A stretch of DNA of 64,000 bases, from positions 78,407 through 142,406 of the forward strand of contig NZ_PPTG01000001.1 in the NCBI RefSeq assembly GCF_002954245.1, in the 5' to 3' direction. This document shows positions 9,179 through 18,732 of the stretch, one piece after another; the first letter of the stretch is position 1; every line of letters begins with the position of its first letter. This DNA is from Cryobacterium aureum. Lineage in GTDB: Bacteria > Actinomycetota > Actinomycetes > Actinomycetales > Microbacteriaceae. The notes beneath the pieces are model-generated. The model saw only the letters and a program-made list of their open reading frames with translations. It did not search any database and was not told the origin of the DNA. The position numbers were made by a program, and so were the translations under genes.

Positions 9179-10237
9179 TCAGAACTCGAGGGTGTAGGCC
9201 ATTTTCTTGTGGGTGGGCACGAAACCCATGCCGGTGTAGAGGCCGAGGGCGCCGGTGGGGCTGGCGGAGTCCACCGCGAGGGTCACCCGCTCGTGGCCGA
9301 GAGCACGACCTGCGGCCAATTGGGCGGCCAGTAGGGATTGCGCGATGTGGCGGCCGCGCCATCCGCTCAAGACACCGACCAGGTCGATATAGCTGCCGGT
9401 GAACCCTTGCGTGGCCCAGACGTTCTCGTTGGCGGTCGACAGCACGAAGCCGACGACGTGCTCGGTGCCGGCACTGTCCGTGGCGGCCTCATCGGTTCCA
9501 TAGGCAACGAACGACAGGTCGGGTCGAAACCATTTGCCGCCGACGAAGGCATCCCAGTTTTCGTCGCTCATTGGCTGGCTGCCCCAGTGATCCATGAAAG
9601 AGTCGTCGCGGGCAGCGTGCACCTCGGCCGAGACCGCAGCGGTATAGGCGGCAATGCGGATTCCGGCGGCCGGGTCGATTACGCGTACCGGGGCATCCAA
9701 GGGGCGTTCGAGGGTGAGAAAGTAGCGGGCGAGGCTGAGGCCGGCGTGTTCGAACAGGGCGGCGTTCTGCGGGGAACGTTCGTCGGCGTAGGTCAGGATC
9801 CAACCGGGAAGCGTTCCGGCCCCGGAGGCGAGTTGTTGCTTCGCCCGAGCAAGCTGCCAGGCCAGCAGTTGGCGGCCGATGCCCCGACCGCGAAGCGCCG
9901 GATGAACTCCGCCGATCGGCATCGAGCGCACGAGGCTCACCTGCCGGGGCGGGAACATGACCATGCCGACCGCCACAATGCGGCCGGCCTCGTCGAGAGC
10001 GACGAGCGAATCGAGCTCCGGGTGAAAGTGCGAGTAGCCGAAGTCGGCGGCGATCGCGCCGCGCGCGGTGAGGTAGTTAGGGTGGTCTACCTCGCCCATG
10101 GCCCGGCGCAGCTCCCAAATACCGTCGATGTCGCCCTCGGTGGCCGCTCGCCACACGCCCACGTCCGGGTGCTGCGGAAGTACCGGAGCCGGGGCGTCTC
10201 CCACCCGTTCGGCCAATGAAGTAGCGCGGTGATCCAT
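9179..10237 (-). CDS. GNAT-family N-acetyltransferase with two GNAT domains
   Basis: 352 residues with two tandem GNAT folds, like mycothiol synthase-type and other double-GNAT actinobacterial proteins. The first acetyl-CoA loop is ALRGRGIGRQLLAWQLARA (near residue 115) and the second is WRGRHIAQSLLAAQLA (near 295), followed by RVTLAVDSASPTGALGLYTG. The second copy is the likelier active one because its loop and the following Tyr-Xaa-Xaa-Met-Gly-Phe are both well kept. The acceptor substrate cannot be read from sequence; I do not call it mycothiol synthase because a diagnostic match is lacking. The gene lies between rplQ and the acyltransferase, outside the conserved ribosomal order. Confidence 0.85.
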   Translation of the reverse strand: MDHRATSLAERVGDAPAPVLPQHPDVGVWRAATEGDIDGIWELRRAMGEVDHPNYLTARGAIAADFGYSHFHPELDSLVALDEAGRIVAVGMVMFPPRQVSLVRSMPIGGVHPALRGRGIGRQLLAWQLARAKQQLASGAGTLPGWILTYADERSPQNAALFEHAGLSLARYFLTLERPLDAPVRVIDPAAGIRIAAYTAAVSAEVHAARDDSFMDHWGSQPMSDENWDAFVGGKWFRPDLSFVAYGTDEAATDSAGTEHVVGFVLSTANENVWATQGFTGSYIDLVGVLSGWRGRHIAQSLLAAQLAAGRALGHERVTLAVDSASPTGALGLYTGMGFVPTHKKMAYTLEF

Positions 10238-10337
10238 CCCCCAACCCTATCTTTCACGCGAAAGCGGAGAAAACGCTACTTCCCGGTAGCTGAAGCAACA
10301 CTTTTCCCGCTCTCGCGGGATGTCGGGACGTGGGGGT

Positions 10338-10377
10338 ACAAAAAAGAGGGGAGCCAACTGTCGTTGGCTCCCCTCTT
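10338..10377 (-). terminator. Strong intrinsic terminator after rplQ
   Basis: A perfect 15-base-pair stem (10344-10358 with 10363-10377, loop TGTC) is followed on the minus strand by a run of six T. It lies 10 bases after the rplQ stop and ends the alpha operon. Confidence 0.93.
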
Positions 10378-10387
10378 GATGGTGGTG

Positions 10388-10948
10388 CTACTTCTTGTCG
10401 GCCTCGTCGGCGGCAGCGTCTTCGACAACTGCATCCTCAGCTACGACGTCTTCAGCGACAACGGTCTCCTCGACGGCTGCATCTTCGACGACGACGTCGT
10501 CAGCAACGACGTCTTCGGCAACGACGTTCTCGGACCCGACTGGGGTCGCGGCAACGGTCGCTGTCTTGGAGCGCTTGACCTTGGGGGTCAGGGGCTCGAG
10601 AACGAGCTCCATCTGCACCATGGACGCGTTGTCACCCTTGCGGAAACCAAGCTTCGTGATGCGGGTGTAGCCGCCCTGACGCTCGTTGACCTGCGGGGCG
10701 ATAACCGTGAACAGCTCGTGCACGACGGTCTTGTCTGTAATCGTCGCGAGAACGCGACGACGGGCGTGCAGGTCGCCGCGCTTGGCGAACTGCACCATGC
10801 GCTCGGCGAGCGGACGCAGGCGCTTGGCACGGGTCTCGGTCGTCTTGATCGACTTGTGGGTGAACAGGGCCGCGGCCAGGTTCGCAAGCATGAGGCGCTC
10901 GTGCGCCGGGCCGCCACCGAGACGGGGGCCCTTTGTGGGCTTAGGCAT
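10388..10948 (-). CDS. rplQ: 50S ribosomal protein L17
   Basis: Large-subunit protein near the exit tunnel. Residues 1 to about 118 are the conserved domain, starting [20 protein letters not shown], with [16 protein letters not shown] inside. The last 65 or so residues form an acidic, low-complexity tail of repeated [10 protein letters not shown] units ending in ADEADKK, as seen in other Microbacteriaceae. It is the last gene of the alpha operon, 50 bases after rpoA. Confidence 0.96.
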   Translation of the reverse strand: MPKPTKGPRLGGGPAHERLMLANLAAALFTHKSIKTTETRAKRLRPLAERMVQFAKRGDLHARRRVLATITDKTVVHELFTVIAPQVNERQGGYTRITKLGFRKGDNASMVQMELVLEPLTPKVKRSKTATVAATPVGSENVVAEDVVADDVVVEDAAVEETVVAEDVVAEDAVVEDAAADEADKK

Positions 10949-10998
10949 TGGTAATCTCCAGTATCAAAAAATCGAAAGGCAGCGTTGAAGCGCGAGCC

Positions 10999-11988
10999 TT
11001 AGATGGTCTCTTCTTCGTAGCCGCTGTAGAAGTGCGCGCCGTCGAATCCGGGAACCGAATCCTTCAGGGACAGGCCGAGCTCAACGAGCTTGTCCTTCAC
11101 TTCGTCAACCGACTTCTGCCCGAAGTTGCGGATGTTCATCAGCTGGGTCTCCGAGAGGGCGACCAGTTCGCTGACGTTGTTGATGCCTTCGCGCTTGAGG
11201 CAGTTGTACGAGCGCACCGACAGGTCGAGGTCTTCGATCGGAATCGAAAGCTCGGTCGAGAGCACAGCGTCAACCGGCGCTGGGCCGATCTCGATGCCCT
11301 CAGCGGCGGTATTGAGCTCGCGGGCCAGACCGAACAGCTCGGTCAGGGTGCGGCCAGAGGATGCGATGGCGTCGCGGGGCGAGATAGCCGACTTGGTCTC
11401 CACGTCAACGACGAGGCGGTCGAAGTCAGTGCGCTCACCGGCACGAGTTGCCTCGACACGGTAGGTCACCTTGAGCACGGGCGAGTAGATCGAGTCGACC
11501 GGAATCTGGCCGGCCTCGGAGAACTCGTTGCGGTTCTGGGTGCTGGAGACGTAACCACGGCCACGCTCAATGGTCAGTTCGAGTTCGAACTTCGCCTTGT
11601 CGTTGAGGGTTGCGATGACCAGTTCCGGGTTGTGCACCTCGACGCCGGCCGGAGCCGAAATGTCAGCGGCGGTAACCTGGCCGGCACCCTGCTTGCGCAG
11701 GTACGCGGTGATCGGCTCGTCGTGCTCGCTCGAGACGACCAATCCCTTGATGTTCAGGATGATCTCGGTGACATCTTCCTTCACCCCGGGAACGGTGCTG
11801 AACTCGTGCAGCACGCCATCGATACGGATGCTGGTTACAGCAGCGCCCGGGATCGAGGAGAGCAGGGTACGGCGAAGCGAGTTGCCGAGGGTGTAGCCGA
11901 AGCCAGGTTCGAGCGGCTCAATGATGAACCGTGAACGGAACTCCGAGATGTTCTCTTCGGTGAGCGTTGGACGCTGTGCAATAAGCAC
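10999..11988 (-). CDS. rpoA: DNA-directed RNA polymerase subunit alpha
   Basis: 329 residues. The N-terminal assembly domain (about 1-230) begins [17 protein letters not shown] and carries [20 protein letters not shown]. The C-terminal domain, which contacts UP elements and activators, is seen in [19 protein letters not shown] and [17 protein letters not shown]. It follows rpsK directly; rpsD, which often separates the two in other bacteria, is not here. Confidence 0.98.
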   Translation of the reverse strand: MLIAQRPTLTEENISEFRSRFIIEPLEPGFGYTLGNSLRRTLLSSIPGAAVTSIRIDGVLHEFSTVPGVKEDVTEIILNIKGLVVSSEHDEPITAYLRKQGAGQVTAADISAPAGVEVHNPELVIATLNDKAKFELELTIERGRGYVSSTQNRNEFSEAGQIPVDSIYSPVLKVTYRVEATRAGERTDFDRLVVDVETKSAISPRDAIASSGRTLTELFGLARELNTAAEGIEIGPAPVDAVLSTELSIPIEDLDLSVRSYNCLKREGINNVSELVALSETQLMNIRNFGQKSVDEVKDKLVELGLSLKDSVPGFDGAHFYSGYEEETI

Positions 11989-12067
11989 TGTTGATTCCTT
12001 TCGGCTAAGTGTCCGCTATATGACACTTGCAATGACGAGAGAGTGAAAAGGTGAAAGAAAAGAATCC

Positions 12068-12105
12068 CGACGGGGCTCGGTGACAATTAAGTGCCGAGCC
12101 CGTCG
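12068..12105 (-). other. Intergenic hairpin between rpsK and rpoA
   Basis: Arms CGACGGGGCTCGG (12068-12080) and CCGAGCCCGTCG (12094-12105) pair over 12 bases with one bulged G and a 13-base loop, just after the rpsK stop. There is no T-run, so it may be a processing or stability element or a partial attenuator inside the alpha operon. A second small stem (12007-12013 with 12022-12028) lies close to the rpoA start. Confidence 0.6.
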
Positions 12106-12122
12106 AGATGACAGCTTGTGCT

Positions 12123-12521
12123 TTAGACGCGGCGGCGCTTCGGCGGACGGCATCCGTTGTGAGCCTGAGGCGTCACGTCGTTGATCGAACCGACCTCCAG
12201 GCCAGCGGCCTGGAGCGAACGGATCGCGGTCTCGCGGCCTGAGCCGGGTCCCTTGACGAAGACGTCAACCTTCTTCATGCCGTGTTCCTGTGCCTGGCGG
12301 GCGGCCGACTCGGCGGCCAGCTGTGCGGCGAAGGGGGTCGACTTGCGCGAACCCTTGAAACCAACCTGGCCCGACGAGGCCCAGCTGATGACGGCTCCGG
12401 TCGTGTCGGTGATCGACACGATCGTGTTGTTGAAGGTGCTCTTGATGTGGGCCTGGCCCACAGCAATGTTCTTCTTTTCTTTCTTACGCGGCTTCCGTAC
12501 GGCCGACTTGGGTTGTGCCAT
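12123..12521 (-). CDS. rpsK: 30S ribosomal protein S11
   Basis: Platform protein of the small subunit. The 132 residues include [37 protein letters not shown] and the basic C-terminus [17 protein letters not shown], all characteristic. It lies 45 bases after rpsM in the alpha operon. Confidence 0.98.
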   Translation of the reverse strand: MAQPKSAVRKPRKKEKKNIAVGQAHIKSTFNNTIVSITDTTGAVISWASSGQVGFKGSRKSTPFAAQLAAESAARQAQEHGMKKVDVFVKGPGSGRETAIRSLQAAGLEVGSINDVTPQAHNGCRPPKRRRV

Positions 12522-12566
12522 GAATTTCTCCTGAATCCTAAAGGCGTTAGCGGGCTAGGCCGAGGC

Positions 12567-12941
12567 CTAGCGCGCCTTCTTCTTGCCGGCTACGGTGCGC
12601 TTCGGGCCCTTGCGGGTGCGAGCGTTGGTCTTGGTGCGCTGTCCGCGAACGGGCAGGCCCTTGCGGTGGCGAATGCCCTCGTAGCTGCCAATTTCAACCT
12701 TGCGGCGGATGTCAGCGGCAACCTCACGGCGGAGGTCACCCTCAACCTTGAAGGTGCCTTCGACGTAGTCGCGGAGGAGGACGAGCTGGTCGTCGCTCAA
12801 ATCCTTGACGCGGATGTTTCCGTCGATTCCAGTGTCGGCGAGGGTCTTGAGGGCCCTCGTACGGCCAACACCGTAAATGTAAGTCAATGCAACTTCCACG
12901 CGCTTATCGCGCGGGATGTCGACGCCGGCTAGACGTGCCAT
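12567..12941 (-). CDS. rpsM: 30S ribosomal protein S13
   Basis: Head protein that contacts tRNA and L5. The start at 12941 gives [20 protein letters not shown] and 124 residues, the family norm; the frame is open for 15 more codons upstream but they are not conserved. [19 protein letters not shown] and the basic end [15 protein letters not shown] are typical. A 144-base gap separates it from rpmJ. Confidence 0.97.
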   Translation of the reverse strand: MARLAGVDIPRDKRVEVALTYIYGVGRTRALKTLADTGIDGNIRVKDLSDDQLVLLRDYVEGTFKVEGDLRREVAADIRRKVEIGSYEGIRHRKGLPVRGQRTKTNARTRKGPKRTVAGKKKAR

Positions 12942-13085
12942 TGTGTCTCCTGTTAGTGATGGAGGTCTGTAACAGCTCCTGTACACCGGCCTCCAACCGA
13001 TGGTGTCACCCTCACGGGCTCCCGGAACTGCTAGTAAATATTTAGTTATTCAGGTAAATCTCGAGGCGACGAGTCGCGACGGGAA

Positions 13086-13199
13086 TTAACCCTGGCGCTG
13101 CTTGTGACGCGGGTTCTCGCAGATGACCATCACATTGCCGTTACGGCGGATGACCTTGCACTTGTCACAGATCTTTTTGACGCTGGGCTTGACCTTCAT
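13086..13199 (-). CDS. rpmJ: 50S ribosomal protein L36
   Basis: A 37-codon gene beginning [19 protein letters not shown] and ending [11 protein letters not shown]. The two CxxC-type zinc ligand sets (CDKC, then C and H near the end) mark the zinc-binding form. It sits between infA and rpsM as in most bacteria. Confidence 0.95.
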   Translation of the reverse strand: MKVKPSVKKICDKCKVIRRNGNVMVICENPRHKQRQG

Positions 13200-13266
13200 G
13201 GTGATTCCTTGTTTTTCGCTGTCTTCGTACCCTCGGGATGCCGAGGGCCGTTACTTACAGCAGTCG

Positions 13267-13488
13267 TTACTTGTAGCGGTAGACGATCCGGCCGCGGGTC
13301 AGGTCGTACGGGCTCAGCTCTACGATCACGCGATCCTCCGGGAGGATGCGAATGTAGTGCTGGCGCATCTTGCCCGAAATGTGGGCAAGAACTCGGTGGC
13401 CGTTTGACAGCTCAACGCGAAACATCGCGTTGGGCAGAGCTTCGACTACTGCGCCCTCGATTTCGATGACACCGTCTTTTTTGGCCAT
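13267..13488 (-). CDS. infA: Translation initiation factor IF-1
   Basis: Binds the ribosomal A site during initiation. From the ATG at 13488 it is 73 residues, [20 protein letters not shown] to RGRIVYRYK, a complete S1-type OB fold. The 24 codons open upstream are not part of the family. It is first in the alpha operon here because a sugar-transport locus separates it from map; its own promoter candidate is at 13577-13606. Confidence 0.97.
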   Translation of the reverse strand: MAKKDGVIEIEGAVVEALPNAMFRVELSNGHRVLAHISGKMRQHYIRILPEDRVIVELSPYDLTRGRIVYRYK

Positions 13489-13576
13489 ACCCTCACTGTC
13501 GCTCTGTATTGATTGCTGGTCATGCGGGATTGATGCCAGACACGCCACAAAAGACGACACCAGACACCAAGGATCA

Positions 13577-13606
13577 ATCTTATGGTATGAGATTGCCTTT
13601 TGGCAA
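13577..13606 (-). promoter_or_regulatory. Putative infA promoter
   Basis: Minus strand TTGCCA (13606-13601), 18 bases, TAAGAT (13582-13577), about 90 bases before the infA start. The -35 box lies in the palindrome ATTGCC-TTTT-GGCAAT (13592-13607). It starts only 8 bases after the mtlD stop, so the alpha operon seems to have a dedicated promoter right behind the mannitol operon. Confidence 0.5.
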
Positions 13607-13613
13607 TTCAGTC

Positions 13614-14762
13614 CTATAATCCCTGCGCGCGTCGTACCTCAAGCACGACCGACGCGAAGAGTGGATGCGCCGCATCGAGCCCGCAGACCTGCAGGACCAC
13701 GTGCTCCGCGCTTTCGGCCCGGATCATCCGTTGCAGCTCGACGCTCTGCTCGTCGGCCGCAACGTCAAAGCGCAGCACCGCACCGATGGCGCTCAGGAGC
13801 GCCTCTGGCCTGATGCCCGATTCGATCAATTCCGCGGCCGGGCCGATGAACCGCTCGTTGCGGCTGAGCTTGCGCAGCGGCTGGCGGCCCACGCGTTCGA
13901 CGGTGTCGAGCAGGGCCGGGTTACTGAACCGAACGAGGATTTTTTCCCGGTAGGCGCGCTGGGCGTCCTCGTCGAGTCCGTGCTTGGCAACCAGCAGCGC
14001 CGACGTCTCTTCGAGCACGGCGCGGGCGGCCGCCACGACGGCCGGCACGTCGAGCGCCTCGGCGATCGTGCTGACGCCGGCCCGGCTGCCGAGGTAGGCG
14101 ATGGTGGCGTGCCCGGTGTTCACCGTGAAGAGCTTGCGCTCGATATAGGGCAGGAGGTTGTCCACGAACGTGGCTCCCGGAATGACCGGAACCGCATCGC
14201 CGAATGCGCCGCGTTCAATGACCCATTCGTAGAAGGCCTCCACCGTCACCGTGAGGCCCGCATCCGCTGCCTGGTTGGGCACGATGCGGTCGACGGCCGT
14301 ATTCGCGAAGGCCGCGCGCGCCGAGACGGCCGGCCAGTCGGCACCGGCCACGTGGCTGTGTACGTGCTCGGCGAGCAGGTCGGTAGCGTTGATGGCGTTC
14401 TCACACGCCATCACGGCGAGCGGCGGCAGCGACGCTTCCCGGCGCGCCAGCCCGGCCGCGATGAGCGGGGCGACGAACTTGAGGATGTTCGGTCCCACGG
14501 CCGTCGTCACAATGTCCGCGGTGGCGATCTCGTCGATCAGCGCCTCGCTGTCGGTGGCGCTATTGATGGCGCGGAATCCCTGCACGGTGTGCTGGCGGGC
14601 TCCCTCCCCCTTCTCGTGCACGTCATAGCTGCGTGCGGCGTGCAGCGCGTCGATGAGGGTCGAATTCACGTCGGCGAAGACCACCTCGTACCCGGCTTCG
14701 TGCAGCAGGAGTCCGACGAAGCCGCGCCCGATGTTGCCCGCGCCGAAGTGAATAGCCTTCAT
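13614..14762 (-). CDS. mtlD: Mannitol-1-phosphate 5-dehydrogenase
   Basis: Oxidises mannitol-1-phosphate, the product of PTS uptake, to fructose-6-phosphate with NAD. The 382-residue length is typical. The N-terminal Rossmann motif is [38 protein letters not shown] and [16 protein letters not shown] match the family. Its ATG overlaps the IIA stop by four bases (ATGA). It is the last gene of the PTS operon and has no obvious terminator before infA. Confidence 0.96.
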   Translation of the reverse strand: MKAIHFGAGNIGRGFVGLLLHEAGYEVVFADVNSTLIDALHAARSYDVHEKGEGARQHTVQGFRAINSATDSEALIDEIATADIVTTAVGPNILKFVAPLIAAGLARREASLPPLAVMACENAINATDLLAEHVHSHVAGADWPAVSARAAFANTAVDRIVPNQAADAGLTVTVEAFYEWVIERGAFGDAVPVIPGATFVDNLLPYIERKLFTVNTGHATIAYLGSRAGVSTIAEALDVPAVVAAARAVLEETSALLVAKHGLDEDAQRAYREKILVRFSNPALLDTVERVGRQPLRKLSRNERFIGPAAELIESGIRPEALLSAIGAVLRFDVAADEQSVELQRMIRAESAEHVVLQVCGLDAAHPLFASVVLEVRRAQGL

Positions 14763-15196
14763 TCTGCGTTGACCTCCTCGAGGAGGGCGTAAATTTCTTC
14801 GGCCGAGTCGGCGTCGATGAGTTTGGCCACCTCGTCTTCGTCGGAGAACACGATGGCAATCTTGGAGAGGATCTCGAGGTGCTCATTGTTCAGCCCCGCG
14901 ATACCCACGGCGAAACGCACCGGCTGGCCGTTCCAATCGATCGGCTCGGCGTAGCGCACGAGCGACAGGGCGGAGCGCAGGATGGAATCCTTCGCGTCGT
15001 TCGTGCCGTGCGGGATGGCGAGGAAGTTGCCCATGTACGTCGAAACGGATGCTTCGCGCTCGAACATGGACGCCACGTAGTCCTCGCTCACGGCGCCGGA
15101 CGACACGAGAAGGCCACCGGCCTCGCGAATCGCCTCGTCGCGCGTCCGGGCCGTTCCACGGGCGATCAGGTTGCGGGGTTCGAGGATCTGGCTCAT
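14759..15196 (-). CDS. mtlF: PTS mannitol transporter, IIA component
   Basis: Soluble phosphocarrier that passes phosphate from HPr to the IIB domain of MtlA. 145 residues; the phosphorylated histidine lies in [11 protein letters not shown] (residue 63). The fold segment [15 protein letters not shown] and the helix [13 protein letters not shown] are as in MtlF. It is coupled by four-base overlaps to both mtlA upstream and mtlD downstream, so production of transporter and enzyme is tied together. Confidence 0.95.
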   Translation of the reverse strand: MSQILEPRNLIARGTARTRDEAIREAGGLLVSSGAVSEDYVASMFEREASVSTYMGNFLAIPHGTNDAKDSILRSALSLVRYAEPIDWNGQPVRFAVGIAGLNNEHLEILSKIAIVFSDEDEVAKLIDADSAEEIYALLEEVNAE

Positions 15197-16683
15197 GAGG
15201 TGACTCCCTCGTTGGTCTGGTGTTCGAGCATGCCCACGACTTCGTCGTACTTCGGGCTGTTCATGAAATTGTCGACGGAGACATGCATGGAGTCGGGTGA
15301 CTTGGCCCGCGCACGGTCGGTCAGGTCCTGGTGCGTGATCACGAGATCGGCGCTGCCATCAAGGTTGGCGATGGCCTGGTTGGTCACCGTGATCCCCGCG
15401 ATGCCGGCCTTCTTGATCTTGTTGCGCAGCACGGAGGCGCCCATCGCACTCGAGCCCATTCCGGCGTCGCACGCGAACACGATGTTGCGGAGGTCGCGGG
15501 TGGGGGTGCCGCCGCCCGCCGCGGCATCCGTTGCGGTAGAGCCGACGAGACTGCCCAGTACCGAACTGGATTTACCCTTGTTGGCCTCGGTCTTCGCCAC
15601 GGCGGCGGTCAGGTCAAGACCGGCGCCTTCGGAGAGGTCGCGGCGACGGCTGGCGCGCAGGATGACGGCGGCGATCAGGAAGGAAACTGCTGCCGCACCG
15701 ATGACCGACAAGATGACGCCGATGTAGCTCTCGGGCGACGTCTGGAACAACACGGCGAAGATGCTGCCGGGTGAGGCGGGAGCGCGCAGCCCGGTGGCGA
15801 ACGCCACGTTGATGGCCACACCGGTCATGCCGCCGCCGATGGCGGCCAGGATGAGAATCGGCTTCATCAGCACGTAGGGGAAGTAGATCTCGTGGATGCC
15901 GCCGAGGAACTGGATGATGATTGCGCCGGGCGCGCTGGCCCTGGCAATACCAGTTCCGAAGAGGGTGAACGCGAGCAGGATGCCCAGCCCGGGGCCGGGG
16001 TTGGCTTCGAGCAGGAACAGGATCGACTTGCCGGTGTCGGATACCTGTTGCACGCCGAGCGGGGTGAGCACGCCGTGATTGATGGCGTTGTTGAGGAAGA
16101 GAATCTTGCCCGGTTCGATCAGGATGCTCGCGAGAGGCAGCAATCCGTTGGCGATCAGAAAGTCGACACCGGTTTCGAGCAGTTTGCTCAGCCCGGTCAC
16201 GAGCGGGGCGATGCCGACGAACGCGCCGAGGGCGAGGATGGCGCCGAGGATTCCAGCCGTGAAGTTGTTCACGAGCATCTCGAAGCCGGCCTTGACCTTA
16301 CCCTCCCAGATGCTGTCGACCTTCTTGAGCAGGTAGGCCGCAAGCGGGCCGACGATCATCGCTCCGATGAACATCGGAATGCTGCTGCCGACGATCACAC
16401 CCATCGTGGCGATCGTGGCGACCACGCCACCACGGGTGTCATAGATCATGCGGCCACCCGTGTTGGCGATCAAAAGCGGCAGCATGTAGATGATCATCGG
16501 GTCGACGAGGGTTGCGAACGTCTCGTTGGGGGTCCATCCGGTGGGGATGAACAGCGCGGTGATCAGCCCCCACGCGATGAAGGCGGGAATGTTGGGCATG
16601 ACCATTCCGCTGAGGAATGTGCCGAAGCGCTGCACGTGCACGCGAGTGCCCGTTCGCTTGGTGTCGGCTGACGTCGTCGTCAT
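15193..16683 (-). CDS. mtlA: PTS mannitol transporter, IICB component
   Basis: Membrane permease that takes up and phosphorylates mannitol. 496 residues: IIC transport domain (about 15-345) with FIAWGLITALFIPTGWTPNE, GGIHEIYFPYVLMKP and several hydrophobic helices, then a linker rich in Ser/Ala/Lys, then a IIB domain (about 395-490) whose phospho-cysteine is in FACDAGMGSSAMG near residue 404. The IIA function is encoded by the next gene, so the permease is of the split IICB + IIA type. It starts one base before the ptsI stop region, directly after ptsI. Confidence 0.96.
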   Translation of the reverse strand: MTTTSADTKRTGTRVHVQRFGTFLSGMVMPNIPAFIAWGLITALFIPTGWTPNETFATLVDPMIIYMLPLLIANTGGRMIYDTRGGVVATIATMGVIVGSSIPMFIGAMIVGPLAAYLLKKVDSIWEGKVKAGFEMLVNNFTAGILGAILALGAFVGIAPLVTGLSKLLETGVDFLIANGLLPLASILIEPGKILFLNNAINHGVLTPLGVQQVSDTGKSILFLLEANPGPGLGILLAFTLFGTGIARASAPGAIIIQFLGGIHEIYFPYVLMKPILILAAIGGGMTGVAINVAFATGLRAPASPGSIFAVLFQTSPESYIGVILSVIGAAAVSFLIAAVILRASRRRDLSEGAGLDLTAAVAKTEANKGKSSSVLGSLVGSTATDAAAGGGTPTRDLRNIVFACDAGMGSSAMGASVLRNKIKKAGIAGITVTNQAIANLDGSADLVITHQDLTDRARAKSPDSMHVSVDNFMNSPKYDEVVGMLEHQTNEGVTS

Positions 16684-16684
16684 T

Positions 16685-18394
16685 TCAGTACCTTTCTAGG
16701 GTGTGCTGCACGGGAGGGTTTAGATGTGAAGATGAAGCAAGAAATGTGGCGGCCTGGGTCGTGACCACTTCGCGAGCGGATGCCGCATCCTCGGCTTCGA
16801 GGGCAAGATCGGCCAACAGCCGGGCCTGCTCGCTCGTGAAATCTGCCAGGGTGGCGCGCACGTCGGCGAGGGCTGAAGCGGACATCGACAGGCTCGTTGC
16901 GCCCAGGCCGACCAGCACCACGGCGAGCAGCGGATCCGCGGCGGCCTCCCCGCACACCCCGACGGGCTTGCCGAGCGCGGCACCGGCGGCACCGACCTCG
17001 GCCACCAGGCGCAGTACCGCGGGGTTCCACGGGTCCTGGAAGGCGGCCACGGAGCCGAGCAGGCGGTCGGCCGCGAGCGTGTATTGGGTGAGGTCGTTCG
17101 TGCCGATCGAGGCGAAGTCGGCGTGGCGCAGGATGCGGTCGGCGAGAAGGGCGGCGGCGGGGATCTCGACCATCACCCCGGCGGTCTTGAGCCCGAGCTC
17201 GCGCGCGAGTGCCACGAAGTAGCGGGTCTCCTCGACGGTGGCGACCATCGGGGCCATCACCCACAGGTCGGCGTCGGTGGCGGCGTCCGCCTGGGCGAGC
17301 GCTTCCAGTTGGTCACGCAGGATCTGCTCGGATGCACGCAGCGCGCGCAGTCCCCGCAGGCCGAGGGCCGGGTTTTCTTCGCGGGCGTCGTTGAGGAAGG
17401 CCAGCGGCTTGTCCGCCCCGGCGTCCAGAGCACGAACCACGACCTTCTTGCCGGGGAAGGCGCGCAGCATCCGCTCGTATTCGGAGCGTTGCTCGGCCAC
17501 CGTCGGCGCCGTGACGGCGTCGAGAAACAGGAATTCGGTGCGGAACAGGCCAACGCCCTCCGCGCCTAAGGCGACGGCCGCGGCGGCGCCGTCGGCCGAC
17601 CCGAGGTTAGACAGAAGCGGAATGGGGGTACCGTCCGCAAGACGGCCCGGCGACACCGGCGCGAGCGTGCGGGCTGCCCGGGCGGCCACACGTGCGTGCG
17701 CCTGGGAGAGTTGCTCGGCACTGGGTGATGTGATCACCAGGTTGTTCGCGGCGTCGAGAATGACCTCGTCGCCATCGGTGAGGCCCGCCGCACCGACCGC
17801 GCGCACGATGGCCACAATGGACTTCTCGCGGGCTAAAATCGCGGTGTGCGAGGTGGGACCCCCGTCGAGGGTGATCAGACCGAGCACCTGGCTCAGGTCG
17901 AGGGTGGCGGTATCGGCCGGAGCCAGGTCGCGCGCCACGAGAATGAACGGATGTCCCCGGTCGGGCACCCCGGGCGCCGAGACTCCACCGAGACGCGCGA
18001 TGACTCGCTGCGAGACGTCGTCGAGGTCGCCCGCTCGCTCGGCCATGTAGCCGCCGAGCTCAGTCAGCATGTCACGGAAGGCCGCGAAGGCCTCGAAGAC
18101 CGCCCGCTCCGCCGTCGCACCGGCGGCGAGCCGCAGCGTGACGTCGTCAACGAGGCTGGGGTCTTGGGCCATCATGGACTGGGCCTCGAGCACCTCGCCG
18201 GCCACTCCGCCGGCCCGCTCCGCACGGGCGAGGAGGTCGGCTGCGACGGCGCCGAGGGCTTCGGCAACGCGGTCGCCCTCTTCTACCGGTGTCAGCGCGC
18301 TGGGCGCGGCGACGGGGTCGGGAATCGGGTCGGGCATGCGCACGACCCGGCCCACAACGACACCCTGACCGATTCCGATTCCCTGCAATTCCAT
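16685..18394 (-). CDS. ptsI: Phosphoenolpyruvate--protein phosphotransferase (Enzyme I)
   Basis: Starts the PTS phosphate relay by taking phosphate from PEP and passing it to HPr. 569 residues, normal. The active histidine is His183 in LDGGPTSHTAIL; the PEP-binding barrel shows RTEFLFLD, GLRGLRALRASEQILRDQLE, FASIGTNDLTQY and the catalytic VGVCGEAAADP. The general PTS proteins are carried inside the mannitol operon rather than elsewhere, suggesting this sugar locus is the main or only PTS entry; other copies outside the window cannot be excluded. Confidence 0.96.
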   Translation of the reverse strand: MELQGIGIGQGVVVGRVVRMPDPIPDPVAAPSALTPVEEGDRVAEALGAVAADLLARAERAGGVAGEVLEAQSMMAQDPSLVDDVTLRLAAGATAERAVFEAFAAFRDMLTELGGYMAERAGDLDDVSQRVIARLGGVSAPGVPDRGHPFILVARDLAPADTATLDLSQVLGLITLDGGPTSHTAILAREKSIVAIVRAVGAAGLTDGDEVILDAANNLVITSPSAEQLSQAHARVAARAARTLAPVSPGRLADGTPIPLLSNLGSADGAAAAVALGAEGVGLFRTEFLFLDAVTAPTVAEQRSEYERMLRAFPGKKVVVRALDAGADKPLAFLNDAREENPALGLRGLRALRASEQILRDQLEALAQADAATDADLWVMAPMVATVEETRYFVALARELGLKTAGVMVEIPAAALLADRILRHADFASIGTNDLTQYTLAADRLLGSVAAFQDPWNPAVLRLVAEVGAAGAALGKPVGVCGEAAADPLLAVVLVGLGATSLSMSASALADVRATLADFTSEQARLLADLALEAEDAASAREVVTTQAATFLASSSHLNPPVQHTLERY

Positions 18395-18403
18395 GCGGAG
18401 CCC

Positions 18404-18670
18404 CTAAGCGTCGTGGTCGACGAGCAGCAGCCCGGCCAGCTCGTCGAGGACAGTCTCGGCCGTGTCACCGTCGGCCGCAAGGGTGACCTCGTCACCGTGG
18501 CCGATGCCGAGGGAGATGATGCCGAGGATGCTCGCGGCGTTCACCGTCTTGCCGCCGGTCTTGGTGAGCGTGACGGGAATACCCGCGGCCGCTGCGGCCT
18601 GGCTGAACAGTTTCGCCGGGCGAGCGTGCAGTCCGTGGGTCGATCCGATGAGAACCGTTCGTTCGAGCAT
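18404..18670 (-). CDS. ptsH: Phosphocarrier protein HPr
   Basis: 88 residues starting MLERTVLIGSTHGLHARPAK. His15 is the phosphate carrier. The regulatory serine region reads TVNAASILGI, with Ser47 corresponding to Ser46 of Gram-positive HPr, so HPr kinase control is conceivable, although no kinase gene is present here. It precedes ptsI by 9 bases. Confidence 0.96.
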   Translation of the reverse strand: MLERTVLIGSTHGLHARPAKLFSQAAAAAGIPVTLTKTGGKTVNAASILGIISLGIGHGDEVTLAADGDTAETVLDELAGLLLVDHDA

Positions 18671-18732
18671 TGCGGTGCCTTTCGTTGCGTGTGCGTTATG
18701 CGGCAGGTGTTGGGAGTGCTGGTCTGCCACAG

